Of a stretch of DNA of 36,622 bases, positions 24,613 to 32,810 are shown in pieces (position 1 is the stretch's first letter; each line of letters begins with the position of its first letter). The stretch comes from an uncultured Clostridia bacterium. Its GTDB lineage: Bacteria > Bacillota > Clostridia > Oscillospirales > Acutalibacteraceae. The stretch is from positions 1 through 36,622 of the forward strand of contig CAMVDB010000014.1 of NCBI GenBank assembly GCA_947166135.1, given 5' to 3'. The notes beneath the pieces are model-generated. The model was not told the DNA's origin, did no database searches, and saw only the letters and a list, made by a program, of their open reading frames with translations. A program made the position numbers and the translations under genes.

Positions 24613-25815
24613 TTATGTGGGCAGATGAGCCGCGTCCCACTTAGCGAAGGTGGTGATCTGAGCAAGTACGCGCTGGATCAGGGTAACGTCGATGACGTCA
24701 ACGGTGCCGTCCAGATCAGCGTCAGCGTTCTTCATGTTCAGGTCAGACTCGGTAATCAGCTCAACGATGAAGCGCTGGATGAGGGTAGCGTCGGGAGCGT
24801 CGAGGTCGCCGCTGTTGTCAGCGTCGCCGCGGCTGGGATCGACAGGAGCCTCAGTGGGAGCCTCGGTCGGAGCCTCGGTCGGAGCCTCAGTGGGAGCCTC
24901 GGTCGGAGCCTCAGTGGGAGCCTCGGTAGGAGCCTCGGTAGGAGCCTCGGTAGGAGCCTCGGTGGGAGCCTCGGTGGGAGCCTCGGTAGGAGCCTCGGTC
25001 GGAGCCTCGGTCGGAGCCTCGGTAGGAGCCTCAGTCGGAGTTGTGCCTACGGGCAGGGTAGAAGTTTCATAGCTCCAGGTAGTAGTTACACTGTTTTCCT
25101 CGAAAGCGGACTTGACGAAATCCTTAGTCAGACCTAAAGCGGTGCCGATATCGTCGATCATCTGCTGCTCGGTCTTGGTGGAGTAGAGACGGGCGTTTTC
25201 GATACCCTGTTTACCGGTAGCGGTCAGGAATGAGGTAAAGACGGTCTCGCCGGTCTCGCCCGCGGGGAGGCTGGAACCGACAACATTACCGGTAGAGGTG
25301 ATCTGCAGACGGGGACCGTACTTAGCAGCGTCTAAATCCTCCCAGTAAGCGGGGATCGCCATCTTGGAGCTGTCGACAGGATTCTCGATCGGGTTCTCGG
25401 GATCGGCGTAAGCGATATTGCCGAGGCAGGTGGTATCCATCATCAGATCGTAGGTCTGTGTGGAACCGAAGGTAAAGATGATCGCGTACTGCTCACCTTC
25501 CTTGAGGTTCATGCCCTTAGCGGCGGGATCGTAGGAGAAGATGCCGGTGAAGTTACCGTCAGCGTCGTTGACAGCGGTACCGTTGAGCTTCTTGGAGCCC
25601 CAGGCGATGGTATCGTCCTCACCGTTCTCCAGCGAGTAGACGTAGAAGCCGATCTTGCTCTTTGCGGTAACTTCCCAGCCGGTCTTCTGCGCGTCGAAAT
25701 AGATCTTGTTAGATTCTTTTTCTATTTCTACAGCGTTGAAGTTGATGGCGGAGATAGCCGCAACGGAAACGACCAACATGACTGCCAGAATAACTGACAA
25801 AAGTTTCTTGAACAT
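24613..25815 (-). CDS. Secreted dockerin protein with PTEA linker and unknown N-terminal domain
   Basis: 400 residues. Signal peptide 1-~24 (FKKLLSVILAVMLVVSVAAI). An N-terminal domain of about 225 residues (KIYFDAQKTGWEVTAKSKIGFYVY onward) is probably a beta-sandwich carbohydrate-related or structural module, but I do not recognise the family. Residues ~258-323 are 16 PTEA repeats, a flexible linker. Residues ~325-390 are a type I dockerin: loops DADNSGDLDAPDATLIQRF and DADLDGTVDVIDVTLIQRVL. The IDVTLxQR helix resembles that of the 1-2756 protein, so both may bind the same kind of cohesin. Own promoter, GGAGG site before ATG 25815, and terminator. Confidence 0.88.
   Translation of the reverse strand: MFKKLLSVILAVMLVVSVAAISAINFNAVEIEKESNKIYFDAQKTGWEVTAKSKIGFYVYSLENGEDDTIAWGSKKLNGTAVNDADGNFTGIFSYDPAAKGMNLKEGEQYAIIFTFGSTQTYDLMMDTTCLGNIAYADPENPIENPVDSSKMAIPAYWEDLDAAKYGPRLQITSTGNVVGSSLPAGETGETVFTSFLTATGKQGIENARLYSTKTEQQMIDDIGTALGLTKDFVKSAFEENSVTTTWSYETSTLPVGTTPTEAPTEAPTEAPTEAPTEAPTEAPTEAPTEAPTEAPTEAPTEAPTEAPTEAPTEAPTEAPTEAPVDPSRGDADNSGDLDAPDATLIQRFIVELITESDLNMKNADADLDGTVDVIDVTLIQRVLAQITTFAKWDAAHLPT
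24844..25041 (-). repeat. 12-nt minisatellite encoding the PTEA linker
   Basis: 16 tandem copies of a 12-nt unit (plus strand GGAGCCTCRGTN) with wobble-only variation. Such arrays change length easily by slippage. Confidence 0.95.
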
Positions 25816-25854
25816 TTTGAGTATACCTCCTAAAGATTATATTGGTGCGATTAC

Positions 25855-25883
25855 ATTATGCCATAAAGTTTAAAAAATTACAA
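25855..25883 (-). promoter_or_regulatory. Promoter of the PTEA-linker dockerin gene
   Basis: Minus-strand TTGTAA (25883-25878), 17-nt spacer, CATAAT (25860-25855). Confidence 0.6.
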
Positions 25884-26006
25884 CTGCTTTTTATTATTAT
25901 TTATAAGAAAATTTATAAAAAATTTTCCGAACGGCGATTATTCTTCTGTAATATAGCCGAAATTCGGCGGTTCAATGCGATTATACTACCATTAAAAACA
26001 TTTTTG

Positions 26007-26015
26007 TGCTATACT
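26007..26015 (+). promoter_or_regulatory. Extended -10 promoter of purA
   Basis: TGCTATACT is an extended -10 element (TG-n-TATACT), 72 nt before purA. No good -35 box is seen at 16-18 nt. No guanine-type riboswitch consensus is present in the leader. Confidence 0.55.
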
Positions 26016-26087
26016 GTAGTAAAGTGAGATAATCATGTTTATCAGCTGATTTTATGCTTTATATATTGATCATTTGGGAGGTATATT

Positions 26088-27362
26088 ATGTCAAATTGTG
26101 CGATCGTCGGAATCAACTGGGGCGATGAAGGCAAGGGCCGAATGGTCGACCTGATCAGCTCCGATTATGACGTTGTCATCCGTTATCAGGGCGGCGGCAA
26201 CGCAGGTCACACCGTGATCAACGAGTACGGTAAATTTGCGCTTCACCTGCTGCCCTCGGGCATCTTCCGCGAGGGAGTCGTGAGCGTTATCGGCAACGGC
26301 GTCGCAGTCGATCCCGAGAGCATCATGAAGGAGATCGAGTACGTACGCTCCAAGGGCGTGAAGCTGACGCCCGATAACCTCAAGATCAGCTCCCGCGCGT
26401 CGCTCCTCCTGCCGTGGCACAAGGAGCTTGACTGTCTCGAGGAACAGCGCCTTGCCGACAAGAAGTACGGCTCCACCAAGCAGGGTATCGCGCCCTTCTA
26501 CAGCGATAAGTATCAGAAGAAGACCGTGCTCGCGGGCGAGCTCTTCGACGCAAAGGCGTTCTTCGAGCACCTCGAAGGTATCATGGAGTGGAAGAACCTG
26601 ACGATCGAGAAGGTCTACGGCGCCGAGCCGACCACCCTCGACCGGCTCAAGGAGTGGTACGACCTCTACTGCATCCCGCTCATGCCCTTCATCGGCGACC
26701 TCGACGATTTTTATGATGATTGCGAGAAGAAGGAGAAGAATATCCTGTTCGAAGCGCAGCTCGGCTCGCTGAGAGATATCGACTTCGGCATCCATCCCTA
26801 CACCACCTCGTCCTCGACCATCGCCGCTTACGCGCCCATCGGCGCGGGCGCTCCGTATATGAAGCTCGACGAGGTCATCGGCGTAGTCAAGGCTTACTCC
26901 ACCTGCGTGGGCGAGGGGCCGTTCACCTCCGAGTGGTTCGGCGAAGAGGCTGACAAGCTCCGCGAGGCGGGCGGCGAGTACGGCGCCAAGACCGGCAGAC
27001 CCCGCCGCGTGGGTTCGTTCGACGTCGTCGCGACCCGTTACGGCGTGAAGAAGCAGGGCGCTACCGCCGTCGCGCTGACCAAGCTCGACGTCCTCAGTTA
27101 TATGGAGCAGATCCCCGTCTGTACCAAATATCTCGTCAAGGGCAGCAAGACCGATAAGTTCCCCTTCCCGAGTCTGCTCGATCAGGCGCAGCCCGTCACC
27201 GAGTACCTGCCCGGCTGGGGCTGTGATATCAGCGGTATCAGACGCTTTGAGGATCTGCCGCAGGCAGCGCAGGATTATGTGCTGTATATCGAGAAGGCGG
27301 TCGGCTGCTATATCAAGTACGTTTCCGTCGGTCCCGAGAGAGAAAGCATCATCATTCGTTAA
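26088..27362 (+). CDS. purA: Adenylosuccinate synthetase
   Basis: 424 residues, normal length. It makes adenylosuccinate from IMP and aspartate with GTP. GINWGDEGKGRMVDLIS (8-24) is the phosphate-binding loop with catalytic Asp; GGGNAGHTV (36-44) holds the conserved His; QGIAPFYSDK, LFEAQLG (DIDFGIHPYTTSSST) and TGRPRRVGSFD are further family blocks. GGGAGGT lies upstream of ATG 26088. First gene of a purA-purB pair: 10 nt separate them, and both belong to the AMP branch. Confidence 0.98.
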   Translation: MSNCAIVGINWGDEGKGRMVDLISSDYDVVIRYQGGGNAGHTVINEYGKFALHLLPSGIFREGVVSVIGNGVAVDPESIMKEIEYVRSKGVKLTPDNLKISSRASLLLPWHKELDCLEEQRLADKKYGSTKQGIAPFYSDKYQKKTVLAGELFDAKAFFEHLEGIMEWKNLTIEKVYGAEPTTLDRLKEWYDLYCIPLMPFIGDLDDFYDDCEKKEKNILFEAQLGSLRDIDFGIHPYTTSSSTIAAYAPIGAGAPYMKLDEVIGVVKAYSTCVGEGPFTSEWFGEEADKLREAGGEYGAKTGRPRRVGSFDVVATRYGVKKQGATAVALTKLDVLSYMEQIPVCTKYLVKGSKTDKFPFPSLLDQAQPVTEYLPGWGCDISGIRRFEDLPQAAQDYVLYIEKAVGCYIKYVSVGPERESIIIR

Positions 27363-27372
27363 GGAGCCAATT

Positions 27373-28788
27373 ATGAGAGGTAATTACGAAAGTCCGTTTT
27401 CGGCGCGTTACGCGTCGCAGTATATGAAATCCCTGTTCTCCGCCGAGACCCGTATCGAGACATGGCGCAAGCTGTGGGTCGAGCTGGCTCGCGCCGAGAG
27501 TGAGCTGGGTCTGCCCATCACCCCCGAACAGGTCGCCGACCTCGAGGCGCATATCGAGGATATCGACTTCGAATATGCCGCCGAGAAGGAGAAGGAGTTC
27601 CGCCACGACGTTATGGCGCATATCCACGCCTACGGTAAGGAGGCTCCCTCCGCCGCCGGTATCATCCACCTCGGCGCGACCTCCTGCTACGTCACCGATA
27701 ACGCCGATTTGGTGCTCTATCGTGACGCGCTGGTCTACATCCGCCGTGAGCTGCTGAAGGTCATCGCGAACCTGACCGACTTCTGTGAGAAATACAAGGC
27801 GATGCCGACCCTCGGCTATACCCACTACCAGCCCGCTCAGCTGGTCACCGTCGGTAAGCGCGCGTCCCTCTGGCTGCAGGACTTCGTGTCCGATCTCGAT
27901 GAGATCGACTTCGCGCTGAAGAACGTCAAGTTCCTCGGCTGCCGCGGTACGACGGGTTCGGAAGCGAGCTTTGTCGAGCTGTTCGACGGCGACGGAGAGA
28001 AGATCAACGCGCTGAACCGGAAGATCGCCTCCGCCTTCGGCTTCGATGAGATCTTCGACGTACAGGGTCAGACCTATCCCCGCAAGGTGGACAGCCGTAT
28101 CCTCAACACGCTCTCGTCGATCGCGCAGAGCGCCCATAAGCTCGCGACCGATATGCGCCTGCTACAGCACGACCGCCAGCTCTTTGAGCCTTTTGCCAAG
28201 ACGCAGGTCGGCTCCTCCGCGATGCCCTATAAGCGCAACCCGATGATGTGCGAGCGTATCTGCTCACTGTCACGTTATCTGATGGCTGACGCGCTGAATG
28301 CGCCGATGACCGTCTCCGTCCAGTGGATGGAGCGTACTCTCGACGACAGCGCCAACCGCCGCGTGTCGATCCCCGAGGGCTTCCTCTGCGCCGACGCGGT
28401 ACTGCGTATTTTACAGCGCGTGACTGCGGATATCTACGTCAACACCGACGTCATCAACAAGACCGTCATGACTTATCTGCCCTTTATCGCGACCGAGAAC
28501 CTCATGATGGAGGGCGTAAAGCGCGGCGGCAACCGCCAGGAGCTGCACGAGATCATCCGCCGCTGCTCCATGCAGGCGATCGCCGCGATGGATAAGGGCG
28601 AGCCCTGCAATCTTCTCGCGATGCTTGCCGAGGACGAGGGCTTCCCGCTCAGCGAAGAGGAGATGACCGACGTGCTCAACCCGAGCGCCTACATCGGCCG
28701 CTGTCCCGAACAGGTACAGGCGCTGGTCGACAAGACCCGCCCGCTGCTCGACGGCGTAGACCGTGAGAACGCGGAGATCAATATATAG
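27373..28788 (+). CDS. purB: Adenylosuccinate lyase
   Basis: 471 residues from ATG 27373 (AAGGAGCC upstream; MRGNYESPFSARYAS is a normal N-terminus). An earlier in-frame start at 27223 lies inside purA. It releases fumarate in two purine steps (SAICAR to AICAR, adenylosuccinate to AMP). Conserved superfamily blocks: HLGATSCYVTDNADL (~95-109), TLGYTHYQPAQLVTVGKR (~148) and the signature GSSAMPYKRNPMMCERI (~280-296). The TAG stop is the first base triplet of the MITE at 28786. Confidence 0.97.
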   Translation: MRGNYESPFSARYASQYMKSLFSAETRIETWRKLWVELARAESELGLPITPEQVADLEAHIEDIDFEYAAEKEKEFRHDVMAHIHAYGKEAPSAAGIIHLGATSCYVTDNADLVLYRDALVYIRRELLKVIANLTDFCEKYKAMPTLGYTHYQPAQLVTVGKRASLWLQDFVSDLDEIDFALKNVKFLGCRGTTGSEASFVELFDGDGEKINALNRKIASAFGFDEIFDVQGQTYPRKVDSRILNTLSSIAQSAHKLATDMRLLQHDRQLFEPFAKTQVGSSAMPYKRNPMMCERICSLSRYLMADALNAPMTVSVQWMERTLDDSANRRVSIPEGFLCADAVLRILQRVTADIYVNTDVINKTVMTYLPFIATENLMMEGVKRGGNRQELHEIIRRCSMQAIAAMDKGEPCNLLAMLAEDEGFPLSEEEMTDVLNPSAYIGRCPEQVQALVDKTRPLLDGVDRENAEINI

Positions 28789-28965
28789 GTAGCCACTGAT
28801 TAATTCACGCCTGACGGCTGAGCACGCAACTCACTTGCAGCTTTTCCGCCAAACTGCCCAAAAATCCTTATCCATACGAGACAGTATGCACGCGGATTGT
28901 TTGGACACTCTGACGAAAAATCTGACTGCGCGATTTACGTACTCGAATTAATCATTGTCTACCTA
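28786..28965. mobile_element. 180-bp palindromic MITE with TA target duplication, at the purB stop
   Basis: Terminal inverted repeats of 21 nt: TAGGTAGCCACTGATTAATTC at 28786-28806 and, reversed, TAGGTAGACAATGATTAATTC at 28965-28945, with 2 mismatches. The interior is also imperfectly self-complementary right to the centre (CATAC-GAGACA-GTATG at 28873-28888), so the whole element folds into one long hairpin. No coding capacity. TA at both ends fits a Tc1/IS630-type TA target duplication. Removing GGTAG...CTACC plus one TA restores ATA-TAG-TATAAAG, in which purB still ends in TAG. Confidence 0.8.
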
Positions 28966-28979
28966 GTATAAAGTGACCG

Positions 28980-29044
28980 ATGGTCAGTGATCAGTCAAAG
29001 CGGCATGATGACAGCAGTCTTATGTTGTTTTCTTCACTGACCAT
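28980..29044. repeat. Inverted repeat in the guaA leader region
   Basis: ATGGTCAGTGA (28980-28990) and TCACTGACCAT (29034-29044), an 11-bp perfect match 43 nt apart. It could be a regulatory stem or the ends of another small element; no promoter with good boxes is evident for guaA. Confidence 0.6.
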
Positions 29045-29088
29045 TGATTTTTAAAGGTATGAACTATTTCGTAAAACCGGAGGATAAT

Positions 29089-30621
29089 ATGGAAAAAATC
29101 TTAGTGCTCGATTTCGGCGGACAGTATAACCAGCTGATCGCGCGTCGTGTGCGTGAGCAGAGCATTTATGCCGAGATCAAACCGTATAACAAGATCACTG
29201 TCGATGAGATCGTCGCCGAGGGCTACAAGGGCGTGATCTTCACCGGCGGGCCGAACAGCGTTTATGATCCCGCGTCCCCTCACTTTGACCCCGCTATCCT
29301 TGACGCCGGCGTGCCGGTGCTCGGTATCTGCTACGGCTGTCAGCTGATGGCGTACATGGCGGGCGGCATGGTCGAGAGCGCCGAGGACAGCAGCGAGTAC
29401 GGCAAGATCGACGTCTACGCGCAGAAGAACGTCCTGTTCACCGACGTACCGTCTAAGAGTATCTGCTGGATGAGCCACCGCGACTACATCCCTCACCCGC
29501 CCAAGGGCTTTACCACCATCGCGGTCACGGATAAATGCCCCGTCGCCGCGATGTGCGACGAGAGCCGAAAGCTCTACGGCGTGCAGTTCCACCCCGAGGT
29601 CACCCATACCGAGTACGGTAAGCATATCCTGCATAATTTCCTCTACGACGTCTGCGGCTGCGCAGGTGACTGGAGGATGGACAACTTCATCGACGATACG
29701 GTAAGGGAGCTTCGTGAGAAGATCGGCGACAAGGGCGTTGTGCTCGGACTCTCCGGCGGCGTGGATTCCTCTGTCGCCGCGGCGCTGATCTCCAAGGCGG
29801 TCGGCAGGCAGCTGACCTGTGTTTTCGTCGATCAGGGACTCATGCGCAAGAACGAGGGTGACTTTGTGGAAGAGACCTTCACCAAGCTCTTCGATATGAA
29901 CTTTGTCCGCATCAACTGTCAGGACGAGTTCCTCACTAAGCTCAAGGGCTTGACCGATCCCGAGGACAAGCGTACCGTGATCGGCACCGAATTCTATAAT
30001 GTTTTCTGGAACAAGATCCGCGAGAGCTACGGAAGCGGCTTCTTCGCGCAGGGGACGATCTATCCCGATCGCATCGAGAGCGGCAAGGGCGACGCTTCCA
30101 AGATCAAAACCCACCATAATCAGGTCGGCGTGCCGAAGGATATCCACTTTGAGGATGTGATCGAGCCGCTGAAGGATCTGTTCAAGGATGAGGTGCGAGC
30201 CGTCGGCGAGAAGCTCGGACTGCCGCATGACCTTGTATGGCGCCAGCCGTTCCCGGGTCCGGGACTGGGCGTGCGCGTGATCGGCGAGGTCACCGCCGAG
30301 CGCGTCCGTATCTTACAGGAGGCTGACGCGATCCTGCGCGATGAGATGGATAAGTGCGGTTACGCAAAGGAGATGAGCCAGTTCTTCGCCGTTCTGCCGG
30401 GCGTCAAGACCGTCGGCGTCATGGGCGACAGCCGCACCTACAGCGAGCTGGTCGCGATCCGCGCCGTCACTACCGATGACTTCATGACCGCCGACTGGGC
30501 GAAGATCCCCTACGACATCCTCGGCAGGGTATCGAACCGCATCATCAACGAGGTCGATAAGGTCAACCGCGTCGTCTATGATATCACCTCTAAGCCCCCC
30601 GGCACGGTGGAGTGGGAGTGA
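29089..30621 (+). CDS. guaA: GMP synthase, glutamine-hydrolysing, two-domain form
   Basis: 510 residues from ATG 29089 (GGAGG at 29079-29083); an ATG at 29044 has no site. It converts XMP to GMP using ATP and glutamine. The glutaminase domain (1-~190) has the nucleophile Cys81 in GICYGCQ and the His168/Glu170 pair in FHPEVTHTE. The ATP-pyrophosphatase domain starts ~195, with SGGVDSS at 222-228. The dimerisation domain ends in PPGTVEWE, including RQPFPGPGLGVRVIGEV. All catalytic residues are present. Follows purA-purB in the same direction, though a MITE and ~300 nt separate it from purB. Its last 12 bp are repeated at the end of the second guaA. Confidence 0.98.
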   Translation: MEKILVLDFGGQYNQLIARRVREQSIYAEIKPYNKITVDEIVAEGYKGVIFTGGPNSVYDPASPHFDPAILDAGVPVLGICYGCQLMAYMAGGMVESAEDSSEYGKIDVYAQKNVLFTDVPSKSICWMSHRDYIPHPPKGFTTIAVTDKCPVAAMCDESRKLYGVQFHPEVTHTEYGKHILHNFLYDVCGCAGDWRMDNFIDDTVRELREKIGDKGVVLGLSGGVDSSVAAALISKAVGRQLTCVFVDQGLMRKNEGDFVEETFTKLFDMNFVRINCQDEFLTKLKGLTDPEDKRTVIGTEFYNVFWNKIRESYGSGFFAQGTIYPDRIESGKGDASKIKTHHNQVGVPKDIHFEDVIEPLKDLFKDEVRAVGEKLGLPHDLVWRQPFPGPGLGVRVIGEVTAERVRILQEADAILRDEMDKCGYAKEMSQFFAVLPGVKTVGVMGDSRTYSELVAIRAVTTDDFMTADWAKIPYDILGRVSNRIINEVDKVNRVVYDITSKPPGTVEWE

Positions 30622-30680
30622 GCAGGCGTTGAAACAACACTGACATAACACGTTATCATAACATATTAAAAGGGGCAATT

Positions 30681-31589
30681 ATGAAGATCCTTATCACAGG
30701 CGGAACAACCTTTGTCAGTAAGTATGCGGCAGAATATTTTGTTGCGAAAGGCGACGATGTTACCGTTATCAACCGCGGCAGCAGAGCGCAGGTTGACGGC
30801 GTAACGCATATTAACTGCGACAGGACAGCCTTAGGCGACAGGCTCAACGACAAGTACTTTGACCTTATCCTCGACATCACCGCTTATACGGAAGAGCATA
30901 TTAAAACGCTGCTTAATTCAGGTGTTACCTTTGATGATTACATTTTCATCAGCTCCAGTGCCGTCTATCCCGAAACAAATTCTCAACCGTTTATTGAGGA
31001 ACAGCCCTGCGGTTATAACTCCGTTTGGGGCGATTACGGGATGAACAAGCTGAAAGCGGAACAATACTTACAAGCAAACGTACCGAACGCCTATATCCTC
31101 CGTCCTCCGTATTTCTACGGCGTATATGAAAACCTTTACCGTGAAGCGTTTCCGTTTGATTGTGCTTTGCAGGACAGACCGTTCTATATACCTCAAAACG
31201 GAAATATGAAGCTGCAATTCTTCCATGTTGCCGATCTCTGCCGTTTCGTTGAAATCCTGATAGATAAGCACCCAAAAGATCGCATTTTTAATGTGGGAAA
31301 TAAGGATATTGTAACCATCAAAGAATGGGTTGAGTTATGCTATAAGGCAGTCGGAAAAACTGCCGAGTTTGTCAGCGTGACCAAAGATATTCCGCAGAGA
31401 GATTACTTCTGCTTCTATGATTATGAATATGTCCTTGACGTGAGTAAGCAAAATAATCTTATGACTGATACTATTTCATTGGAAAAGGGCTTGAAAGAGG
31501 AGTTTGAGTGGTACAAAAACAATCTCGACAGCGTATATAACCGTAAGCCGTATATGGAATATATTGATAACAATTTGGTGAAGAAATGA
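30681..31589 (+). CDS. NAD-dependent epimerase/dehydratase (extended SDR)
   Basis: 302 residues. N-terminal Rossmann fold: MKILITGGTTFVSKYAAEYFVAKGDDVTVINRG with the GGTTFVS variant of the TGxxGxxG motif. The catalytic Ser-Tyr-Lys region appears as ISSSAVYP (~92) and YGMNKLKAEQ (YxxxK, ~117-121). RPPYFYGVYE and FFHVADLCRF are typical of nucleotide-sugar or RNA-associated SDRs of this subtype. Substrate unknown. AT-richer than guaA before it. A weak TTGAAA/TATCAT pair lies at about 30629-30659. ATG 30681 after AAAAGGGG. The stop overlaps the GNAT gene by 4 nt (ATGA), so the two form an operon. Confidence 0.85.
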   Translation: MKILITGGTTFVSKYAAEYFVAKGDDVTVINRGSRAQVDGVTHINCDRTALGDRLNDKYFDLILDITAYTEEHIKTLLNSGVTFDDYIFISSSAVYPETNSQPFIEEQPCGYNSVWGDYGMNKLKAEQYLQANVPNAYILRPPYFYGVYENLYREAFPFDCALQDRPFYIPQNGNMKLQFFHVADLCRFVEILIDKHPKDRIFNVGNKDIVTIKEWVELCYKAVGKTAEFVSVTKDIPQRDYFCFYDYEYVLDVSKQNNLMTDTISLEKGLKEEFEWYKNNLDSVYNRKPYMEYIDNNLVKK

Positions 31590-32023
31590 CAGTAAGAGAA
31601 ATCAGAGATAATGAATTAAGCAATTTGCTTGAATTATATACACATTTGCACGAGCTTGGAATACCTGAGAACAGCGAGCGTTTACATAATACTTGGGCGG
31701 CAATTTGCAACGATGAGAATCATCATATCATCGTTTGCGAAGTTGATGGCAAGCTCGTTTCGTCCTGCGTTTGTGTGATTATTCCGAATTTGACAAGAAA
31801 TGTTCGTCCATACGCTTTTATTGAAAATGTAGTCACGCATACCGATCACAGAGGAAAGGGTTACGCAACCGCCTGCTTGAATTACGCAAAAGATTTGGCA
31901 GTAAAAGCTGATTGTTATAAAATGATGTTGCTTACAGGCTCAAAAAGCGAGAGCACGCTTAATTTCTATAAACAAGCAGGTTATAATTGTGCGGATAAAA
32001 CCGCCTTTATTCAATGGCTGTAG
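31586..32023 (+). CDS. GNAT-family N-acetyltransferase
   Basis: 145 residues, single GNAT domain. The acetyl-CoA loop is DHRGKGYATACLNYAKDLA (R-G-K-G-Y/A, ~91-109), preceded by the beta4 strand AFIENVVTHTDHR and followed by MMLLTGSKSESTLNFYKQAGY, the usual C-terminal strand and turn. Acceptor substrate unknown. Coupled by ATGA overlap to the upstream SDR gene. A truncated relative of its last ten codons occurs at 33541-33585. Confidence 0.85.
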   Translation: MTVREIRDNELSNLLELYTHLHELGIPENSERLHNTWAAICNDENHHIIVCEVDGKLVSSCVCVIIPNLTRNVRPYAFIENVVTHTDHRGKGYATACLNYAKDLAVKADCYKMMLLTGSKSESTLNFYKQAGYNCADKTAFIQWL

Positions 32024-32030
32024 AGCAAAA

Positions 32031-32093
32031 TAATTGTGCAGACAGCATCTGCACAATTACTTCCGATTAGTGCAACAAGCTGTTGCACTAATC
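32031..32093. repeat. Pair of perfect hairpins after the GNAT gene
   Basis: TAATTGTGCAGA/TCTGCACAATTA (32031-32042 with 32048-32059) and, 5 nt on, GATTAGTGCAACA/TGTTGCACTAATC (32065-32077 with 32081-32093). Stems of 12 and 13 bp without mismatch, both built on a GTGCA core, with no T-tract. They may act as a tandem terminator-like structure or be a REP-type element. Confidence 0.75.
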
Positions 32094-32134
32094 AAATGTA
32101 AAATTGAAATGAGCAGAATAAAAGGAACAGTATA

Positions 32135-32701
32135 ATGGATATGGAATTATGGGATTTATACGATAAAAACGGCAAACGCACAGGCGAGGTCTGGGAGCGT
32201 AGTTACGGAAATTACAGGGATATCCCCGAAGGGCGGTATCACCTTGTAAGTGATATATTAGTGCAGCACCGTGACGGCTCTTTTCTTCTGACAAAACGAC
32301 ACCTTGGAAAGGACTTATATCCCGGCTATTGGGAAGCGAGCGCGGGCGGTTCCGCGCAGCTCGGCGAAGATCCCGAGGCGTGCGCCAAACGCGAGCTGTT
32401 TGAAGAAACAGGCATTTTGTGCGATAGCCTTGAGCTTGTAAAAATCACCTTCAGCAACCGAAGTCCCAGTCTTATCTATTCCTATCTTGCGAGGGTAGAT
32501 TGTGATAAGAATTCTGTTGTCCTTCAGGAAGGCGAAACGACCGAATACAAATGGGTGGATGCCGCGGGACTGATTGAATACGCAGAATCGGAGCTTGCCA
32601 TCAAAACAAGCGTTGAGCGGTATAAGTCTTTTTACGATAAAGTGAGGGCGCAAATAGGTATAAATATAAACGGTATGGAGCCTTCTCATGTCGACAAATA
32701 A
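32135..32701 (+). CDS. NUDIX hydrolase
   Basis: 188 residues. The Nudix box fits GX5EX7REUXEEXGU exactly from Gly72 to Ile94 (Glu78, Arg86, Glu87, Glu90, Glu91). The N-terminal text (WDLYDKNGKRTGEVWERSYG, RYHLVSDILVQHRDGSFLLTKR) is like the YfcD/IPP-isomerase-like branch of the family. Likely hydrolyses a nucleoside diphosphate derivative; the substrate cannot be read. Starts at ATG 32135 (AAAAGGAACAG upstream) or ATG 32141. Own terminator follows. Convergent with doc. Confidence 0.87.
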   Translation: MDMELWDLYDKNGKRTGEVWERSYGNYRDIPEGRYHLVSDILVQHRDGSFLLTKRHLGKDLYPGYWEASAGGSAQLGEDPEACAKRELFEETGILCDSLELVKITFSNRSPSLIYSYLARVDCDKNSVVLQEGETTEYKWVDAAGLIEYAESELAIKTSVERYKSFYDKVRAQIGININGMEPSHVDK

Positions 32702-32757
32702 ACCGAATTGTTATGATACAAATACCTGATTAAGCAGAACAAACTTCGCAGAAAAAT

Positions 32758-32810
32758 AGACCGAAAAACCTGTCTAAAATAGATGACAAGAAATTCGGTC
32801 TTGGTTTTTA
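32758..32810. terminator. Bidirectional terminator between the NUDIX gene and doc
   Basis: AGACCGAA (32758-32765) pairs with TTCGGTCT (32794-32801), with an inner TGTC/GACA pairing. TTGGTTTTT follows on the plus strand and ATTTTTC on the minus strand. Confidence 0.75.

Noticed and set aside
24844..25041. Regular repeats resembling a small CRISPR array
   Set aside because: The 12-nt units are directly adjacent with no spacers and encode PTEA in the sense frame.
26016..26087. Purine riboswitch before purA, and likewise before guaA or guaA2
   Set aside because: No guanine-aptamer core sequence or three-way-junction pairing could be found in any of the three leaders.
27223..27372. N-terminal extension of purB starting inside purA
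   Set aside because: The added 50 residues are out of keeping with the lyase family; ATG 27373 has a ribosome site and the normal N-terminus.
29101..30228. 375-codon minus-strand frame inside guaA
   Set aside because: Shadow of guaA, whose sense frame has every GMP synthase motif.
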